Source: Pseudonocardia sp. DSM 110487
Lineage (GTDB): Bacteria; Actinomycetota; Actinomycetes; Mycobacteriales; Pseudonocardiaceae
Direction of reading: 5' to 3'
Assembly (NCBI RefSeq): GCF_019468565.1
Contig: NZ_CP080521.1
Coordinates: 6,200,001-6,264,000, forward strand
DNA length: 64,000 nucleotides
Shown here piece after piece: positions 56,408-64,000 of the stretch (the first letter of the stretch is position 1; each line of letters starts with the position of its first letter). Position numbers and translations under genes: made by a program. The notes beneath the pieces are model-generated. The model saw nothing but the letters and a program-made list of their open reading frames with translations. It was not told the DNA's origin and did no database searches.

Positions 56408-57696
56408 AGCCGCACCACCCGGTCGCCGTCCCAGCAGGTCAACGGGCGCAGCCCGGCGGCGTTCCACTCGCCCGCGACGGTGACGGGGGCGCCCGCCGAC
56501 ACGGCGAGCAGCGGCCACGGGTCCACGCGCTCGGCCAGCGGGAGCGCGGCACCTTCCGGGTCGACGAGCGCCCAGCCCTCGCCGTCGGCGACGGGGGCGA
56601 CGTCGGCGAGGACGACCGGCCAGCGCTCCAGCCACGGGTCGACTGCCAGCGCCTCGGGGAAGGAGTGCAGCGCCGCCAACACCGAGTCGCCCGCGGGACG
56701 GCCGGAGCGGACCGGCTCGCTCACGTCGGCGACAAGGGCCCGCAGCGGCGCGGCGCCCGGGTAGAACGCCAGCTCGCCGCGAACCGTGTGCCCCGCGGGG
56801 AACGTGCGGGGCAGCGGCTGGCCGGGCGGGGCGAACGCGAGCACGAGCGCGGGGCGGCGGGTCGCCTGCCCGCGCAGCCAGGTGCGCCGCGTGGTGAGGC
56901 GCTCGGTGACCTCGTCCGTGACGGCGGCGACCAGCCACTCGTCGGCCACCCGCTCGCCGGACGCGAGGACGTCTGCGGTGTCGGTGGGGAAACCCAGCCG
57001 CGACCGGACGGTGGCGGCGAGGTCGGCGGGCAGCGTCGGGAGCCGGGTGCTGGCCTCCGCGAGCACGTGCAGCAGTGCGAGCTCGGTGAGCAGCCGGCCC
57101 GGCCAGTCGCGCCCCCTGCCGATCAGGCCAGCGGCGCGCCGCAGCCCACCGGCCAGGCCGGGCGCCTGCGCGTCGACCATGCGGGCGGCGACGCCGTACA
57201 ACTCCTCGACGTCCACGCCTGCGAGGCCGCCACGAACCCGGTCGACCAGCCATTCCCGCAGCTCCGCCGCGCCCGCGGCGACGCGCTCGGCGCGCTGCTC
57301 GGCACGCCGCGCTGCCGCTTCCGGGTCGCGCGGCGCCTCCGGCCGCTCGGCCCCTCGACGGCCCCGCAGCGCCCGCTCGGCCAGCCACCCACGGACCCAC
57401 TCCGGCTCCTCGCCGGCCGGCACCGCGCCCTCCGTCCAGAGGAGCAGCAGGCCGAGCGCGTGCTTGCAGGGGAACTTGCGGCTCGGGCACGAACACCGGA
57501 ACGCGGGCTCGGCCAGCTGGACACAGGTGAGGTACGGGTTCTTGCCGCTGCCCCCGCACGCGCCCCACACGGCGGCGTCGGAGGCGCCGAGGCCGGTCCA
57601 TCTGGTGGCCGCCGCCTGCGTGCGTCCGGCCGCGATGGACGGCGGATCGGGTGCGACGGCGAGCACCTGGTCCACGCTCCACCGCACCCGCGCCAC
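56404..57696 (-). CDS. SWIM zinc-finger protein (YehQ-like)
   Basis: 430 residues from GTG 57696 (other in-frame GTGs at 57708 and 57687). The SWIM motif CxCxnCxH is visible at about residues 68-79: FRCSCPSRKFPCKHALGLLLLW. The N-terminus before it is short, with WSVDQVLAVAPDPPSIAAGR and GSGKNPYLTCVQ. The C-terminal 300 residues are helical, then beta-rich. SWIM fingers bind nucleic acids or proteins. It is the first gene of the five-gene minus operon and divergent from the ROK kinase. It is similar in type to enterobacterial YehQ. Confidence 0.88.
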   Translation of the reverse strand: MARVRWSVDQVLAVAPDPPSIAAGRTQAAATRWTGLGASDAAVWGACGGSGKNPYLTCVQLAEPAFRCSCPSRKFPCKHALGLLLLWTEGAVPAGEEPEWVRGWLAERALRGRRGAERPEAPRDPEAAARRAEQRAERVAAGAAELREWLVDRVRGGLAGVDVEELYGVAARMVDAQAPGLAGGLRRAAGLIGRGRDWPGRLLTELALLHVLAEASTRLPTLPADLAATVRSRLGFPTDTADVLASGERVADEWLVAAVTDEVTERLTTRRTWLRGQATRRPALVLAFAPPGQPLPRTFPAGHTVRGELAFYPGAAPLRALVADVSEPVRSGRPAGDSVLAALHSFPEALAVDPWLERWPVVLADVAPVADGEGWALVDPEGAALPLAERVDPWPLLAVSAGAPVTVAGEWNAAGLRPLTCWDGDRVVRL

Positions 57697-57797
57697 AATA
57701 GGACGCACCGGTGACAGTCCCGAGGACCCGTGGGGGGTGCGCGGCGACCGCGGGCCGATTACCGTCCCCCGGCGTGGAGCACGAGGAAGACGCACAC
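57697..57797. promoter_or_regulatory. Divergent promoter region of the SWIM/MoxR operon and the ROK kinase
   Basis: About 100 bases separate the two divergent starts and must contain both promoters. No clear -35/-10 boxes or palindrome stand out. GAGGAAG at 57783-57789 serves as ribosome binding site of the ROK gene. Confidence 0.4.
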
Positions 57798-58571
57798 ATG
57801 GACGGGCCGCGCACGCTGGCGATCGACATCGGCGGGTCCGGGCTCAAGGCGATCGTGCTGACGCCCGACGGCGAGATGGCCAACGAGCGCGTCCGCCGGG
57901 AGACGCCCTACCCGTGCACCCCTCCCGTCCTGCTCGACGAGCTGAGCGCGCTGGTGGCGACCCAGCCGGAGCACGACCGCATCTCCGTCGGGTTCCCCGG
58001 CGCCATCCGCAACGGCCGGGTTCGCGAGGTGCCCGCGTTCTCCCGGCGCGGGCCGGGGCTGCCGCCCGACCCCGAGCTGGTCGCGATGTGGACCGGCTTC
58101 GAGTTGGAGTCCGCGCTCGCGGAGCGGTTCGCCAAGCCGACCCGCGTGGCCAACGACGCCGACGTCCAGGGCTGCGCGGTGATCTCCGGCCGGGGCATGG
58201 AGCTGGTGATCACGCTCGGCACCGGCATCGGGTGCGCTGTCTTCTTCGACGGCATGCTGTTGCCGCACATGGAGCTCTCGCACGGCACGTTCGGCGGCAC
58301 GTCCATCGAGGTCGCCTGCGGCGACAACGAGCGGCACAAGATCGGCAAGGAGGCCTGGCGGGCGCGGGTGCTCGAGGCGCTCGACGCGTTCGAGGCCATG
58401 GTGCTGCCCGACCACCTCTACATCGGCGGCGGCAACGCCAAGAAGCTCGACCCCGACACGATCGGCCCGAACCGGACGATCGTGCCCAACATCTCAGGGC
58501 TGCTGGGCGGCATCGCCCTCTGGGAACGGACGGGTGACAGCACGCGCGTCCCGACCGGTGCGACGACCTGA
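57798..58571 (+). CDS. ROK-family sugar kinase (polyphosphate-glucokinase-like)
   Basis: 257 residues from ATG 57798 (GAGGAAG upstream; GTG 57774 also in frame). The ATP/phosphate loop DIGGSGLKAIVL, the sugar-site region FPGAIRNGRV, ANDADVQGC with the catalytic Asp, and GTGIGCAVFFDG are the ROK landmarks. The zinc-finger Cys of many ROK repressor-kinases is absent, and the C-terminal GGGNAKKL resembles actinobacterial polyphosphate glucokinases. It likely makes glucose 6-phosphate, the substrate of the isomerase encoded next; the phosphate donor (ATP or polyphosphate) is open. Confidence 0.85.
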   Translation: MDGPRTLAIDIGGSGLKAIVLTPDGEMANERVRRETPYPCTPPVLLDELSALVATQPEHDRISVGFPGAIRNGRVREVPAFSRRGPGLPPDPELVAMWTGFELESALAERFAKPTRVANDADVQGCAVISGRGMELVITLGTGIGCAVFFDGMLLPHMELSHGTFGGTSIEVACGDNERHKIGKEAWRARVLEALDAFEAMVLPDHLYIGGGNAKKLDPDTIGPNRTIVPNISGLLGGIALWERTGDSTRVPTGATT

Positions 58572-58598
58572 GGACGCGGCACTATTGCGTCCGTGCCC

Positions 58599-60248
58599 AT
58601 GACCGACATCACCAGCACCCCCGAGTGGACGGCCCTCGCGGAGCACCACGCCGCCGTCGCCGACCGGCACCTGCGTGAGCTCTTCTCCGACGACCCCGAG
58701 CGCGCCACCGCCCTGACCGCAACAGGGGCCGACCTCGTCCTCGACTACTCCAAGCACCGCATCACCCGCGACACGCTGCCGCTGCTCACCGCGCTCGCCC
58801 GCGCCGCCGGGCTGCCCGAGCGCACCGAGGCGATGTTCGCGGGTGCCCACATCAACACCAGCGAGGACCGCGCGGTCCTGCACACCGCGCTCCGAGCCCC
58901 GCGGGCCACCGCGCTCGCCGTCGACGGCCAGGACGTGCCCACCGACGTGCACGCGGTGCTCGGCCGGATGGGCGAGTTCACCGACGCCGTGCGGTCCGGG
59001 GCGTGGACCGGGCACACCGGTGAGCGGATCCGCGCCGTCGTCAACATCGGGATCGGCGGCTCGGACCTCGGGCCCGTGATGGCCTACGAAGCGCTGCGCG
59101 CCTACGCCGACCGCTCGTTCACCATGCGGTTCGTCTCCAACATCGACCCCACCGACATCGCGGAGGCCACCCGCGACCTCGACCCGGCCACCACCCTGTT
59201 CGTCGTCTCGTCCAAGACGTTCACCACGCTCGAGACGCTCACCAACGCCAAGGTCGCAAGGCAGTGGCTCGTCGACGGGCTCGGCGGCGACGAGTCGGCC
59301 GTGGCCAAGCACTTCGTGGCCGTGTCGACGAACGCGAAGGAGGTCAGCGGGTTCGGCATCGACGAGGCCAACATGTTCGGCTTCTGGGACTGGGTCGGCG
59401 GCCGCTACTCCGTCGACTCCGCGATCGGGCTCTCGCTCATGGTCGCGATCGGCAAGGAGCAGTTCGCCGAGTTCCTCGCCGGCATGTACGCGATGGACTC
59501 GCACTTCCGCAAGGCGCCCCTGGAAGAGAACCTGCCGGCGATCCAGGGCCTGCTCAACGTCTGGTACGTCAACTTCTTTGGCACCGAGACCCACGCGGTG
59601 CTCCCCTACAGCCAGTACCTGCACCGGCTGCCGGCCTACCTGCAGCAGCTCACGATGGAGAGCAACGGCAAGTCCGTCCGCGGCGACGGCAGCCCGGTCA
59701 CCACGGTCACCGGGGAGATCTTCTGGGGCGAGCCGGGCACCAACGGTCAGCACGCGTTCTACCAGCTGCTGCACCAGGGCAGGCGGCTGGTGCCGGCCGA
59801 CTTCATCGGCTTCGCCCAGCCGAACCACGTGATCGACGTCGAGGGCGACGGCGACATGCACGACCTGTTCATGTCCAACCTGTTCGCCCAGACCCAGGCG
59901 CTCGCATTCGGCAAGACCGCCGAGGAGATCGCGGCCGAGGGCACGCCCGCAGGCGTGGTGCCGCACAAGGTGATGCCGGGCAACCGCCCGTCATCCACGA
60001 TCCTCGCGCCGAAGCTGACCCCGGCCACGCTCGGCCAGCTCATCGCCTTCTACGAGCACGTCACATTCGTCGAGGGCACGATCTGGGGCATCGACTCGTT
60101 CGATCAGTGGGGTGTCGAGCTCGGCAAGGTGCTCGCCAAGCAGCTCGCTCCGGTGCTGGTCGCCGACAAGGCCGACACGGCGGGTCTCGACGCCTCCACC
60201 GCGGCGCTCGTGCGCCGCTACCGGGAGATGCGGGGGCGCCCCGCCTGA
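58599..60248 (+). CDS. pgi: Glucose-6-phosphate isomerase
   Basis: 549 residues from ATG 58599 (GTG 58593 also possible), full length for the enzyme. It carries the family signatures VVNIGIGGSDLGPVMAYEAL, FVVSSKTFTTLETLTNA, GGRYSVDSAIGLSLM with the catalytic region, and the C-terminal GIDSFDQWGVELGK. PGI interconverts glucose 6-phosphate and fructose 6-phosphate in glycolysis and gluconeogenesis. The ROK kinase gene just upstream on the same strand would supply glucose 6-phosphate. Confidence 0.98.
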   Translation: MTDITSTPEWTALAEHHAAVADRHLRELFSDDPERATALTATGADLVLDYSKHRITRDTLPLLTALARAAGLPERTEAMFAGAHINTSEDRAVLHTALRAPRATALAVDGQDVPTDVHAVLGRMGEFTDAVRSGAWTGHTGERIRAVVNIGIGGSDLGPVMAYEALRAYADRSFTMRFVSNIDPTDIAEATRDLDPATTLFVVSSKTFTTLETLTNAKVARQWLVDGLGGDESAVAKHFVAVSTNAKEVSGFGIDEANMFGFWDWVGGRYSVDSAIGLSLMVAIGKEQFAEFLAGMYAMDSHFRKAPLEENLPAIQGLLNVWYVNFFGTETHAVLPYSQYLHRLPAYLQQLTMESNGKSVRGDGSPVTTVTGEIFWGEPGTNGQHAFYQLLHQGRRLVPADFIGFAQPNHVIDVEGDGDMHDLFMSNLFAQTQALAFGKTAEEIAAEGTPAGVVPHKVMPGNRPSSTILAPKLTPATLGQLIAFYEHVTFVEGTIWGIDSFDQWGVELGKVLAKQLAPVLVADKADTAGLDASTAALVRRYREMRGRPA

Positions 60249-60265
60249 TCTGATTCACGAGGACG

Positions 60266-60964
60266 ATGGCTCGACCAACTGACGATCACCCCGCCGGGAT
60301 GCGGGGACCGATTCCGCTCCCGGGCCCGCGCCCCGGGCTCGGCGTGGCCGTCGCCGTCCTCCTCGGGCTCGCGGCTATCGCCGGGCTCTGGGCCGCGTTC
60401 ACCGGCGTCGGCCCGGCCATGCTCGACGCCGCTGTGCTCGACGAGTCGGTCGAGTCCCGCACCGACCTGCTCACCGCGGCGGCCGTCGCCGTCACCCACC
60501 TGGGCAGCACGGCCGCGATGGCGGTACTCGCCATCGCGGCCGGCATCCGGCTGTGGCTCACCGACCGGCGCGCCGACGCCGTCTTCGTCATCGGCGCGAT
60601 GGCCGGCGCGCAGCTCACCTTCCGGGGTCTCAAGGAGCTGCTGGACCGCCCCCGCCCACCTGCGGACGGGCGCTTGGTCCACGCGGTCAGCGAGTCGCTG
60701 CCGTCCGGGCACGCCACCACGGCCGTCGTGGTGATCGGCACGCTCGTCGTGCTGGCCTGGCCGGGTCGCACCGCGGCCGTCCGCGCCGGGATGGTGGCCG
60801 CCGCCACCGCGTGGGTCGGCGCGGTCGGACTCACCCGCATCTACCTCGGCGTGCACTGGTTGAGCGACGTGCTCGCAGGGTGGCTGGTCGGGGGCGCATG
60901 GCTCGCGATCTGCGTCGCCGCCTGGAGCTGGTGGCGCGCGCGGGTAACCATGTCCGCCCCCTGA
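60266..60964 (+). CDS. PAP2-family phosphatase
   Basis: 232 residues with six hydrophobic segments. The three-part phosphatase signature is complete: KELLDRPRPP, SGHATT, and TRIYLGVHWLSDVLAG with the catalytic His and Asp. These membrane enzymes dephosphorylate lipid phosphates such as undecaprenyl diphosphate or phosphatidic acid on the outer face. GAGG precedes ATG 60266, 17 bases after the pgi stop. Whether it acts on the carrier lipid made by the UppS-like enzyme of this window is a guess. Confidence 0.92.
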   Translation: MARPTDDHPAGMRGPIPLPGPRPGLGVAVAVLLGLAAIAGLWAAFTGVGPAMLDAAVLDESVESRTDLLTAAAVAVTHLGSTAAMAVLAIAAGIRLWLTDRRADAVFVIGAMAGAQLTFRGLKELLDRPRPPADGRLVHAVSESLPSGHATTAVVVIGTLVVLAWPGRTAAVRAGMVAAATAWVGAVGLTRIYLGVHWLSDVLAGWLVGGAWLAICVAAWSWWRARVTMSAP

Positions 60965-61002
60965 GCGAGAGCACTGTGAGGCCGCGGCGGTATCCCTGAT
61001 CA

Positions 61003-61149
61003 GTGGCCCGTCTGGTGGTGGTCCTCATGGCCGGCTTCTGGCTCGACGTGGTGGGCGTGATCGTCGTGTGCGCCATTGTGATCCGGCTGGTCTCCAACGC
61101 CGAGAAGGAGCACCACGGGGGCCCGCCCAAGAAGGACGATCAGAAGTGA
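61003..61149 (+). CDS. Small membrane protein, 48 residues
   Basis: A short frame from GTG 61003 (or ATG 61027) to TGA 61149 encodes one hydrophobic helix (FWLDVVGVIVVCAIVIRLV) followed by a charged tail with KEHH and PPKKDDQK. The codon use is that of real genes here, with strong GC bias at third positions. It lies 38 bases after the PAP2 gene. No family is recognised; a single-pass membrane peptide is the likely product. The GTG start has no clear ribosome binding site. Confidence 0.55.
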   Translation: MARLVVVLMAGFWLDVVGVIVVCAIVIRLVSNAEKEHHGGPPKKDDQK

Positions 61150-61174
61150 CCCTGCCGCAGAACGCAGGACTCGT

Positions 61175-61774
61175 CTAGGAACCGGTGGCGCTCGGCAACA
61201 GCGCCGGGCACCCGGACGTTAGGTAGGCCGGGTCGTACTCGAAGTGCCACGGCTCGTTCTCGTAGCGACGGCACCACCCGAATGCGGAGCCGTTGCGCTC
61301 GACCCATGCCGCCGACGCGAGCGGCTGGACGTCCACCGCGATCCCGACGACGTGCATCGACTCGTCGGGTTGGAGCACGTACCGGCTGGCCAGCTCCGCG
61401 TCACCGAACCGCTCCACGGCCTCGGCGAACTGGCGCGCCTGCTGGTCGCGGCTGCGCTTGCCGTCGTTCAGGCACAGCTGCACGCCGTCCTCGCCCGCCG
61501 CGGCGCGTAGCCGCTGCCACGCGGCGAGCGTGTCCGGCGGCAGGCGTTCGGGCTGCTCGTCGACGTAGCGCGCGTCGAGGGGGCAGACGGGACCGGTCTC
61601 CGGTCCGGGCATCTCCTCGACGATGGCTTGGGGCCGTCCCACGACCCGCTCCCACACGAGCACCACCCGCCCCATCGCGCCCAGCGCCGTCAGGGCGGAG
61701 AGCGCGCCCAACAGCGACGCGAGCAGCATGCCGATCACCGCGCGCCTTGTCCTTGTTTCGCGGGCGGTGGGCAC
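61175..61774 (-). CDS. M15-family D-alanyl-D-alanine carboxypeptidase (VanY-like)
   Basis: 199 residues from GTG 61774; the frame could also begin at TTG 61792. One N-terminal membrane segment (AVIGMLLASLLGALSALTALGAM) anchors the protein. The extracellular domain has the zinc-peptidase motifs SMHVVGIAVDV (SxHxxGxAxD) and EPWHFEY (catalytic Glu and third His), and a core LCLNDGKRSRDQQARQFAEAV. Such enzymes trim the terminal D-Ala from peptidoglycan stem peptides. It lies beside the beta-lactamase gene on the same strand. Confidence 0.88.
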   Translation of the reverse strand: MPTARETRTRRAVIGMLLASLLGALSALTALGAMGRVVLVWERVVGRPQAIVEEMPGPETGPVCPLDARYVDEQPERLPPDTLAAWQRLRAAAGEDGVQLCLNDGKRSRDQQARQFAEAVERFGDAELASRYVLQPDESMHVVGIAVDVQPLASAAWVERNGSAFGWCRRYENEPWHFEYDPAYLTSGCPALLPSATGS

Positions 61775-61808
61775 CGGTTCGAAACTACCCAATTCCGGAC
61801 AGCCGCGA

Positions 61809-62708
61809 TCACCCGAGCTCCTGCGCCACCACCGCCGCCGCTTGCGCGAGCAGGGCGTTGTCCCGGGTCGCGTCCTCGGTCGCCCGTGACGTCAGCACCG
61901 CGAGCGCGATCGGGGCCGCGCCGGGTGGCCACACGATCGCCACGTCGTTCGCGGTGCCGTAGCTCCCCGTCCCGGTCTTGTCACCCACCCGCCAACCGGC
62001 GGGCATTCCGGCGCGGATGCGCTCGTCGCCCGTCGTGTTCCCGACCAGCCACTCGGTGAACAGCGTGCGATCGGAGGGATCGAGGTGGTCGCCGAGCACG
62101 AGTGTCCGGAAGCTCCCCGCGATCGCCCGCGGGGTCGTGGTGTCGCGCTCGTCGCCGGGTACCGCGGTGTTCAGCTCCGGCTCGGTGCGGTCGAGCCTGG
62201 TGACACCGTCGCCGAGCGAGCGGGCGAACGCGGTGATGCCGGCCGGGCCCCCGACGTCGGCGAGTAGCAGGTTGCCGGCGGCGTTGTCGCTGTAGCGGAC
62301 GGCGGCGTCGCACAGCTCGCGGATCGTCATCCCCTCCGCGACGTGCCGCACCGCGATCGGCGAGGGGTCGATGAGGTCGGCCTCGGTGTAGCGCACGCGC
62401 CTGTCGAGGTACTCGGGCGGGGTGCGGTGCAGCACCGCGGCCGCGGCCAGCGCCTTGAACACCGAGCACATCGCGAATCGCTCGTCGGCGCGGTAGGCGA
62501 GCTCCCGGCCGGTGCCGGTGTCCAGCGCGTAGACGCCGAGGCGGGCGTCGAAGCGCTGTTCCAGCTCGGGTAGCCGGTCCGTGCGAACGGGCTCTGGGGC
62601 CGGCGGCGCGGGCGGGGGCGGGGGCACGGTCGGCGACGCGCACCCGGCGAGCGGCAGGAGCAGTGCCGCACCCAGCACGGCGCGGCGACGAAGCTTTCTC
62701 TCGATCAC
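61809..62708 (-). CDS. Class A beta-lactamase, lipoprotein type
   Basis: 299 residues from GTG 62708; ATG 62756 would add residues before the signal. The signal ends in a lipobox (LAGC), followed by a Pro-rich spacer. All class A motifs are present: SxxK as CSVFKALAAAA, SDN in RYSDNAAGN, ExxxN in EPELN and KTG in GDKTGTGSYG. The enzyme would hydrolyse beta-lactams outside the membrane. It is divergent from a LysR regulator across 95 bases, the classic AmpR-type arrangement. Confidence 0.93.
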   Translation of the reverse strand: MIERKLRRRAVLGAALLLPLAGCASPTVPPPPPAPPAPEPVRTDRLPELEQRFDARLGVYALDTGTGRELAYRADERFAMCSVFKALAAAAVLHRTPPEYLDRRVRYTEADLIDPSPIAVRHVAEGMTIRELCDAAVRYSDNAAGNLLLADVGGPAGITAFARSLGDGVTRLDRTEPELNTAVPGDERDTTTPRAIAGSFRTLVLGDHLDPSDRTLFTEWLVGNTTGDERIRAGMPAGWRVGDKTGTGSYGTANDVAIVWPPGAAPIALAVLTSRATEDATRDNALLAQAAAVVAQELG

Positions 62709-62764
62709 GGGCGACAGGCAAGCAACGACCCATCGATAGCGCAAATATGACGACACGCCGACCG

Positions 62765-62783
62765 CGATATGGATCGGCTATCG
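62765..62783 (+). promoter_or_regulatory. LysR-type operator between beta-lactamase and LysR genes
   Basis: CGATA-N9-TATCG (62765-62769 and 62779-62783) is a perfect dyad with the spacing typical of LysR boxes, 21 bases before the regulator start. A wider pair, CGATAGC near 62734 and GCTATCG at 62777-62783, may mark a second half-site. Confidence 0.55.
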
Positions 62784-62803
62784 CCGCTGCTACCGTCCCG
62801 CCC

Positions 62804-63643
62804 GTGGATCTCCTCCGGCACCTGGAGTTCTTCGTCGCGATCGCCGAGGAGGAGCACTTCGGGCACGCGGCGGCCCGGCTCGGGATCGCCCAGCCTCCGC
62901 TCTCGCAGGGGTTGCAGCGGCTGGAGCGGGCACTCGGCGTGGTGCTCGTCGACCGCAGCTCGCGGGGAGCACGGCTCAACGCCGCTGGCCGCGATCTCCT
63001 CCCCCGGGCCCGCGCCTTGCTGGAGGACGCGGAGGACCTGCGCCGCGCGGCGGGCGCGCACGGTGCCGCACCGGTGCGGATCGGCGCCGTACCGCAGCTC
63101 CCGATCCGGACGCTCGCCGTGCTCGTCACCGCGTGCAGTGACCCACCGGAGATCGTCACCGCGCCCTCGACCGAGCTCCTCGACGCGCTCTCGGCGGGCC
63201 GGCTCGACCTCGCCATCGTCATGCACCCCGCGCTGCTGGGTTCGCTGCAGAGCGGACCGGTCCACCGGATGGCCACCGCGCTGCTCGTCCCCGCAGGCCA
63301 TCCGGCGGCGACGACACCGGGCCCGGTGGTCATGCGGTCGCTGCGCGGCCTCGCGCTCGCCACTCCCCCACGCTCCAACGGGCCGGCCGCGCACGACCTG
63401 CTGCTCGACACCCTGGAGCAGCGCGGTCTCGTCACCACCCCGGTGAACGCGCCGGACGACCGCGCCGCCCTCGCGCTCGTGGCTGCCGGCAGAGCGTTCG
63501 CGATCACCGCCGACCCGGATCTCGACGCGCCCGGCGTCGTCCGGCGCGAGGTCGCGGGCGAGCCCCTTCCGCTGCGCCTGCGCGTGGCGTGGCGAGGTCA
63601 CCGGCCCGCCGTCCTCGACGCAGTGCTGGACGCGCTGCCATGA
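62804..63643 (+). CDS. LysR-family regulator (AmpR/BlaL-like position)
   Basis: 279 residues from GTG 62804. The N-terminal helix-turn-helix is LLRHLEFFVAIAEEEHFGHAAARLGIAQPPLSQGLQRLERALGV, and the effector domain has VRIGAVPQLPIRTLAVLV. It is divergent from a class A beta-lactamase gene and overlaps, by four bases at its stop, the start of a second beta-lactamase-type gene. It therefore probably regulates both, as AmpR does for beta-lactamase genes in response to cell-wall fragments. The effector is inferred only from context. Confidence 0.9.
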   Translation: MDLLRHLEFFVAIAEEEHFGHAAARLGIAQPPLSQGLQRLERALGVVLVDRSSRGARLNAAGRDLLPRARALLEDAEDLRRAAGAHGAAPVRIGAVPQLPIRTLAVLVTACSDPPEIVTAPSTELLDALSAGRLDLAIVMHPALLGSLQSGPVHRMATALLVPAGHPAATTPGPVVMRSLRGLALATPPRSNGPAAHDLLLDTLEQRGLVTTPVNAPDDRAALALVAAGRAFAITADPDLDAPGVVRREVAGEPLPLRLRVAWRGHRPAVLDAVLDALP

Positions 63644-64000
63644 CCCATCTGGAGCGGGAGATCAGGCGCACCTTCGCCGACGCGGGCGTCCACGGCAGGC
63701 TGCACGCCGCGCCGATCGGCGGGCCTGCCCGCGAGGTCGGGGTCGACCCGGACGAGCCGGTGGTCATGGCCTCGGTGTACAAGCTGCCGCTGCTCGTCGC
63801 GTTCTGCCGGCGCGTCGACGCCGGCGAGATCGACCCCCGCGAGCGGGTGACCGTCGACCCCGCCGAGCGGACGGCGGGCCCCACCGGCCTGTCCGTCATG
63901 CGCGACCCCGTGACGATGTCGTGGCGCGACCTCGCCTGCTCGATGATCTCGGTGTCGGACAACGCGGCGGCCGACGTGCTCCTCCGGCGCGTCGGCCTCG
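63640..64000 (+). CDS. Class A beta-lactamase-type serine hydrolase, N-terminal part (cut by window edge)
   Basis: ATG 63640 overlaps the LysR stop (ATGA), and the frame is open to the window edge, giving 120 residues. The SxxK motif appears as VVMASVYKLPLLVAF and the SDN motif as SMISVSDNAAADVLL, as in class A beta-lactamases. There is no signal peptide in front of the catalytic domain, unlike the lipoprotein enzyme at 61809-62708, so this product may be cytoplasmic. The Glu-166 and KTG regions lie beyond the window. Confidence 0.88.
   Translation, partial: MTHLEREIRRTFADAGVHGRLHAAPIGGPAREVGVDPDEPVVMASVYKLPLLVAFCRRVDAGEIDPRERVTVDPAERTAGPTGLSVMRDPVTMSWRDLACSMISVSDNAAADVLLRRVGL

Noticed and set aside
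1..64000. CRISPR arrays, rRNA genes, complete insertion sequences
   Set aside because: No regularly spaced repeat array, no rRNA-like sequence and no transposase with terminal inverted repeats was found on reading the window.

Overview
High-GC actinobacterial chromosome segment, most likely from a filamentous Pseudonocardiales member (Pseudonocardia-like). This is inferred from GC-rich codon use, many GTG starts and ATGA/GTGA gene overlaps, an SsgA/SsgB-family sporulation regulator, F420/PPOX-type and LLM-type enzymes, and relics of an actinomycete integrative conjugative element (AICE). No taxonomic search was possible.

Layout. (1) 1-2750: edge of a membrane-protein gene, then a decayed mobile-element zone: excisionase-like fragment, aminoglycoside-phosphotransferase-like gene, small hypothetical gene, tyrosine-integrase fragment and PIN-toxin fragment. 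(2) 2749-14852: a catabolic island of two divergent operons. The minus operon holds a DUF6282-like hydrolase, a bicupin, an ABC substrate-binding lipoprotein, a deleted luciferase-like monooxygenase, a thiolase, CoA-transferase A and B, an aldehyde dehydrogenase and a SnoaL-like protein. The plus operon holds an IclR regulator, ABC ATPase and permease, an HpcH/HpaI aldolase and an SDR. Together they look like import and ring or side-chain degradation of an organic acid, ending in a beta-ketoadipate-type CoA-transferase and thiolase step; the substrate is not determined. (3) 15215-16791: frameshifted TraB/FtsK-type transfer pseudogene and an intact excisionase-like gene, ending next to tRNA-Val(CAC). 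Island and relics thus sit at a tRNA integration hot spot. (4) 16816-18467: two tRNA-Val genes with near-identical terminators in inverted orientation, enclosing a PGPGW membrane protein, an SsgB-like regulator, tRNA-Gly and tRNA-Cys.

(5) 18572-31009: accessory and housekeeping genes: P-loop kinase, MmyB-type regulator, aldo/keto reductase, two PPOX proteins with a divergent LysR regulator, a CmtR-like ArsR repressor with a CDF metal transporter, an alpha/beta hydrolase, a cis-prenyltransferase, zinc-independent L31 behind a Zur-like operator, a phosphoesterase and a P450. (6) 31075-36276: ABC export system with a DUF4097-like lipoprotein and a divergent two-component system. (7) 36277-50526: phosphotransferase, HipA-like kinase with DUF3037, DoxX, SbmA/BacA-like ABC protein, galactonate dehydratase with alcohol dehydrogenase, DUF899, two MFS transporters, an ECF42-type sigma factor with its DGPF/YCII partner, a TIGR02960-type ECF sigma factor and a PEP-mutase family protein.

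(8) 50600-57696: a tightly overlapping five-gene operon (SWIM zinc finger, DUF5691-like, MoxR AAA+ ATPase, DUF5682-like, VWA protein). It resembles the uncharacterised yehQ/L/M/P genes of enterobacteria and is the best candidate here for an undescribed molecular system. (9) 57798-64000: ROK sugar kinase and glucose-6-phosphate isomerase, PAP2 phosphatase, a 48-residue membrane protein, an M15 peptidase, and a LysR regulator placed between two class A beta-lactamase-type genes, the second cut by the window edge.
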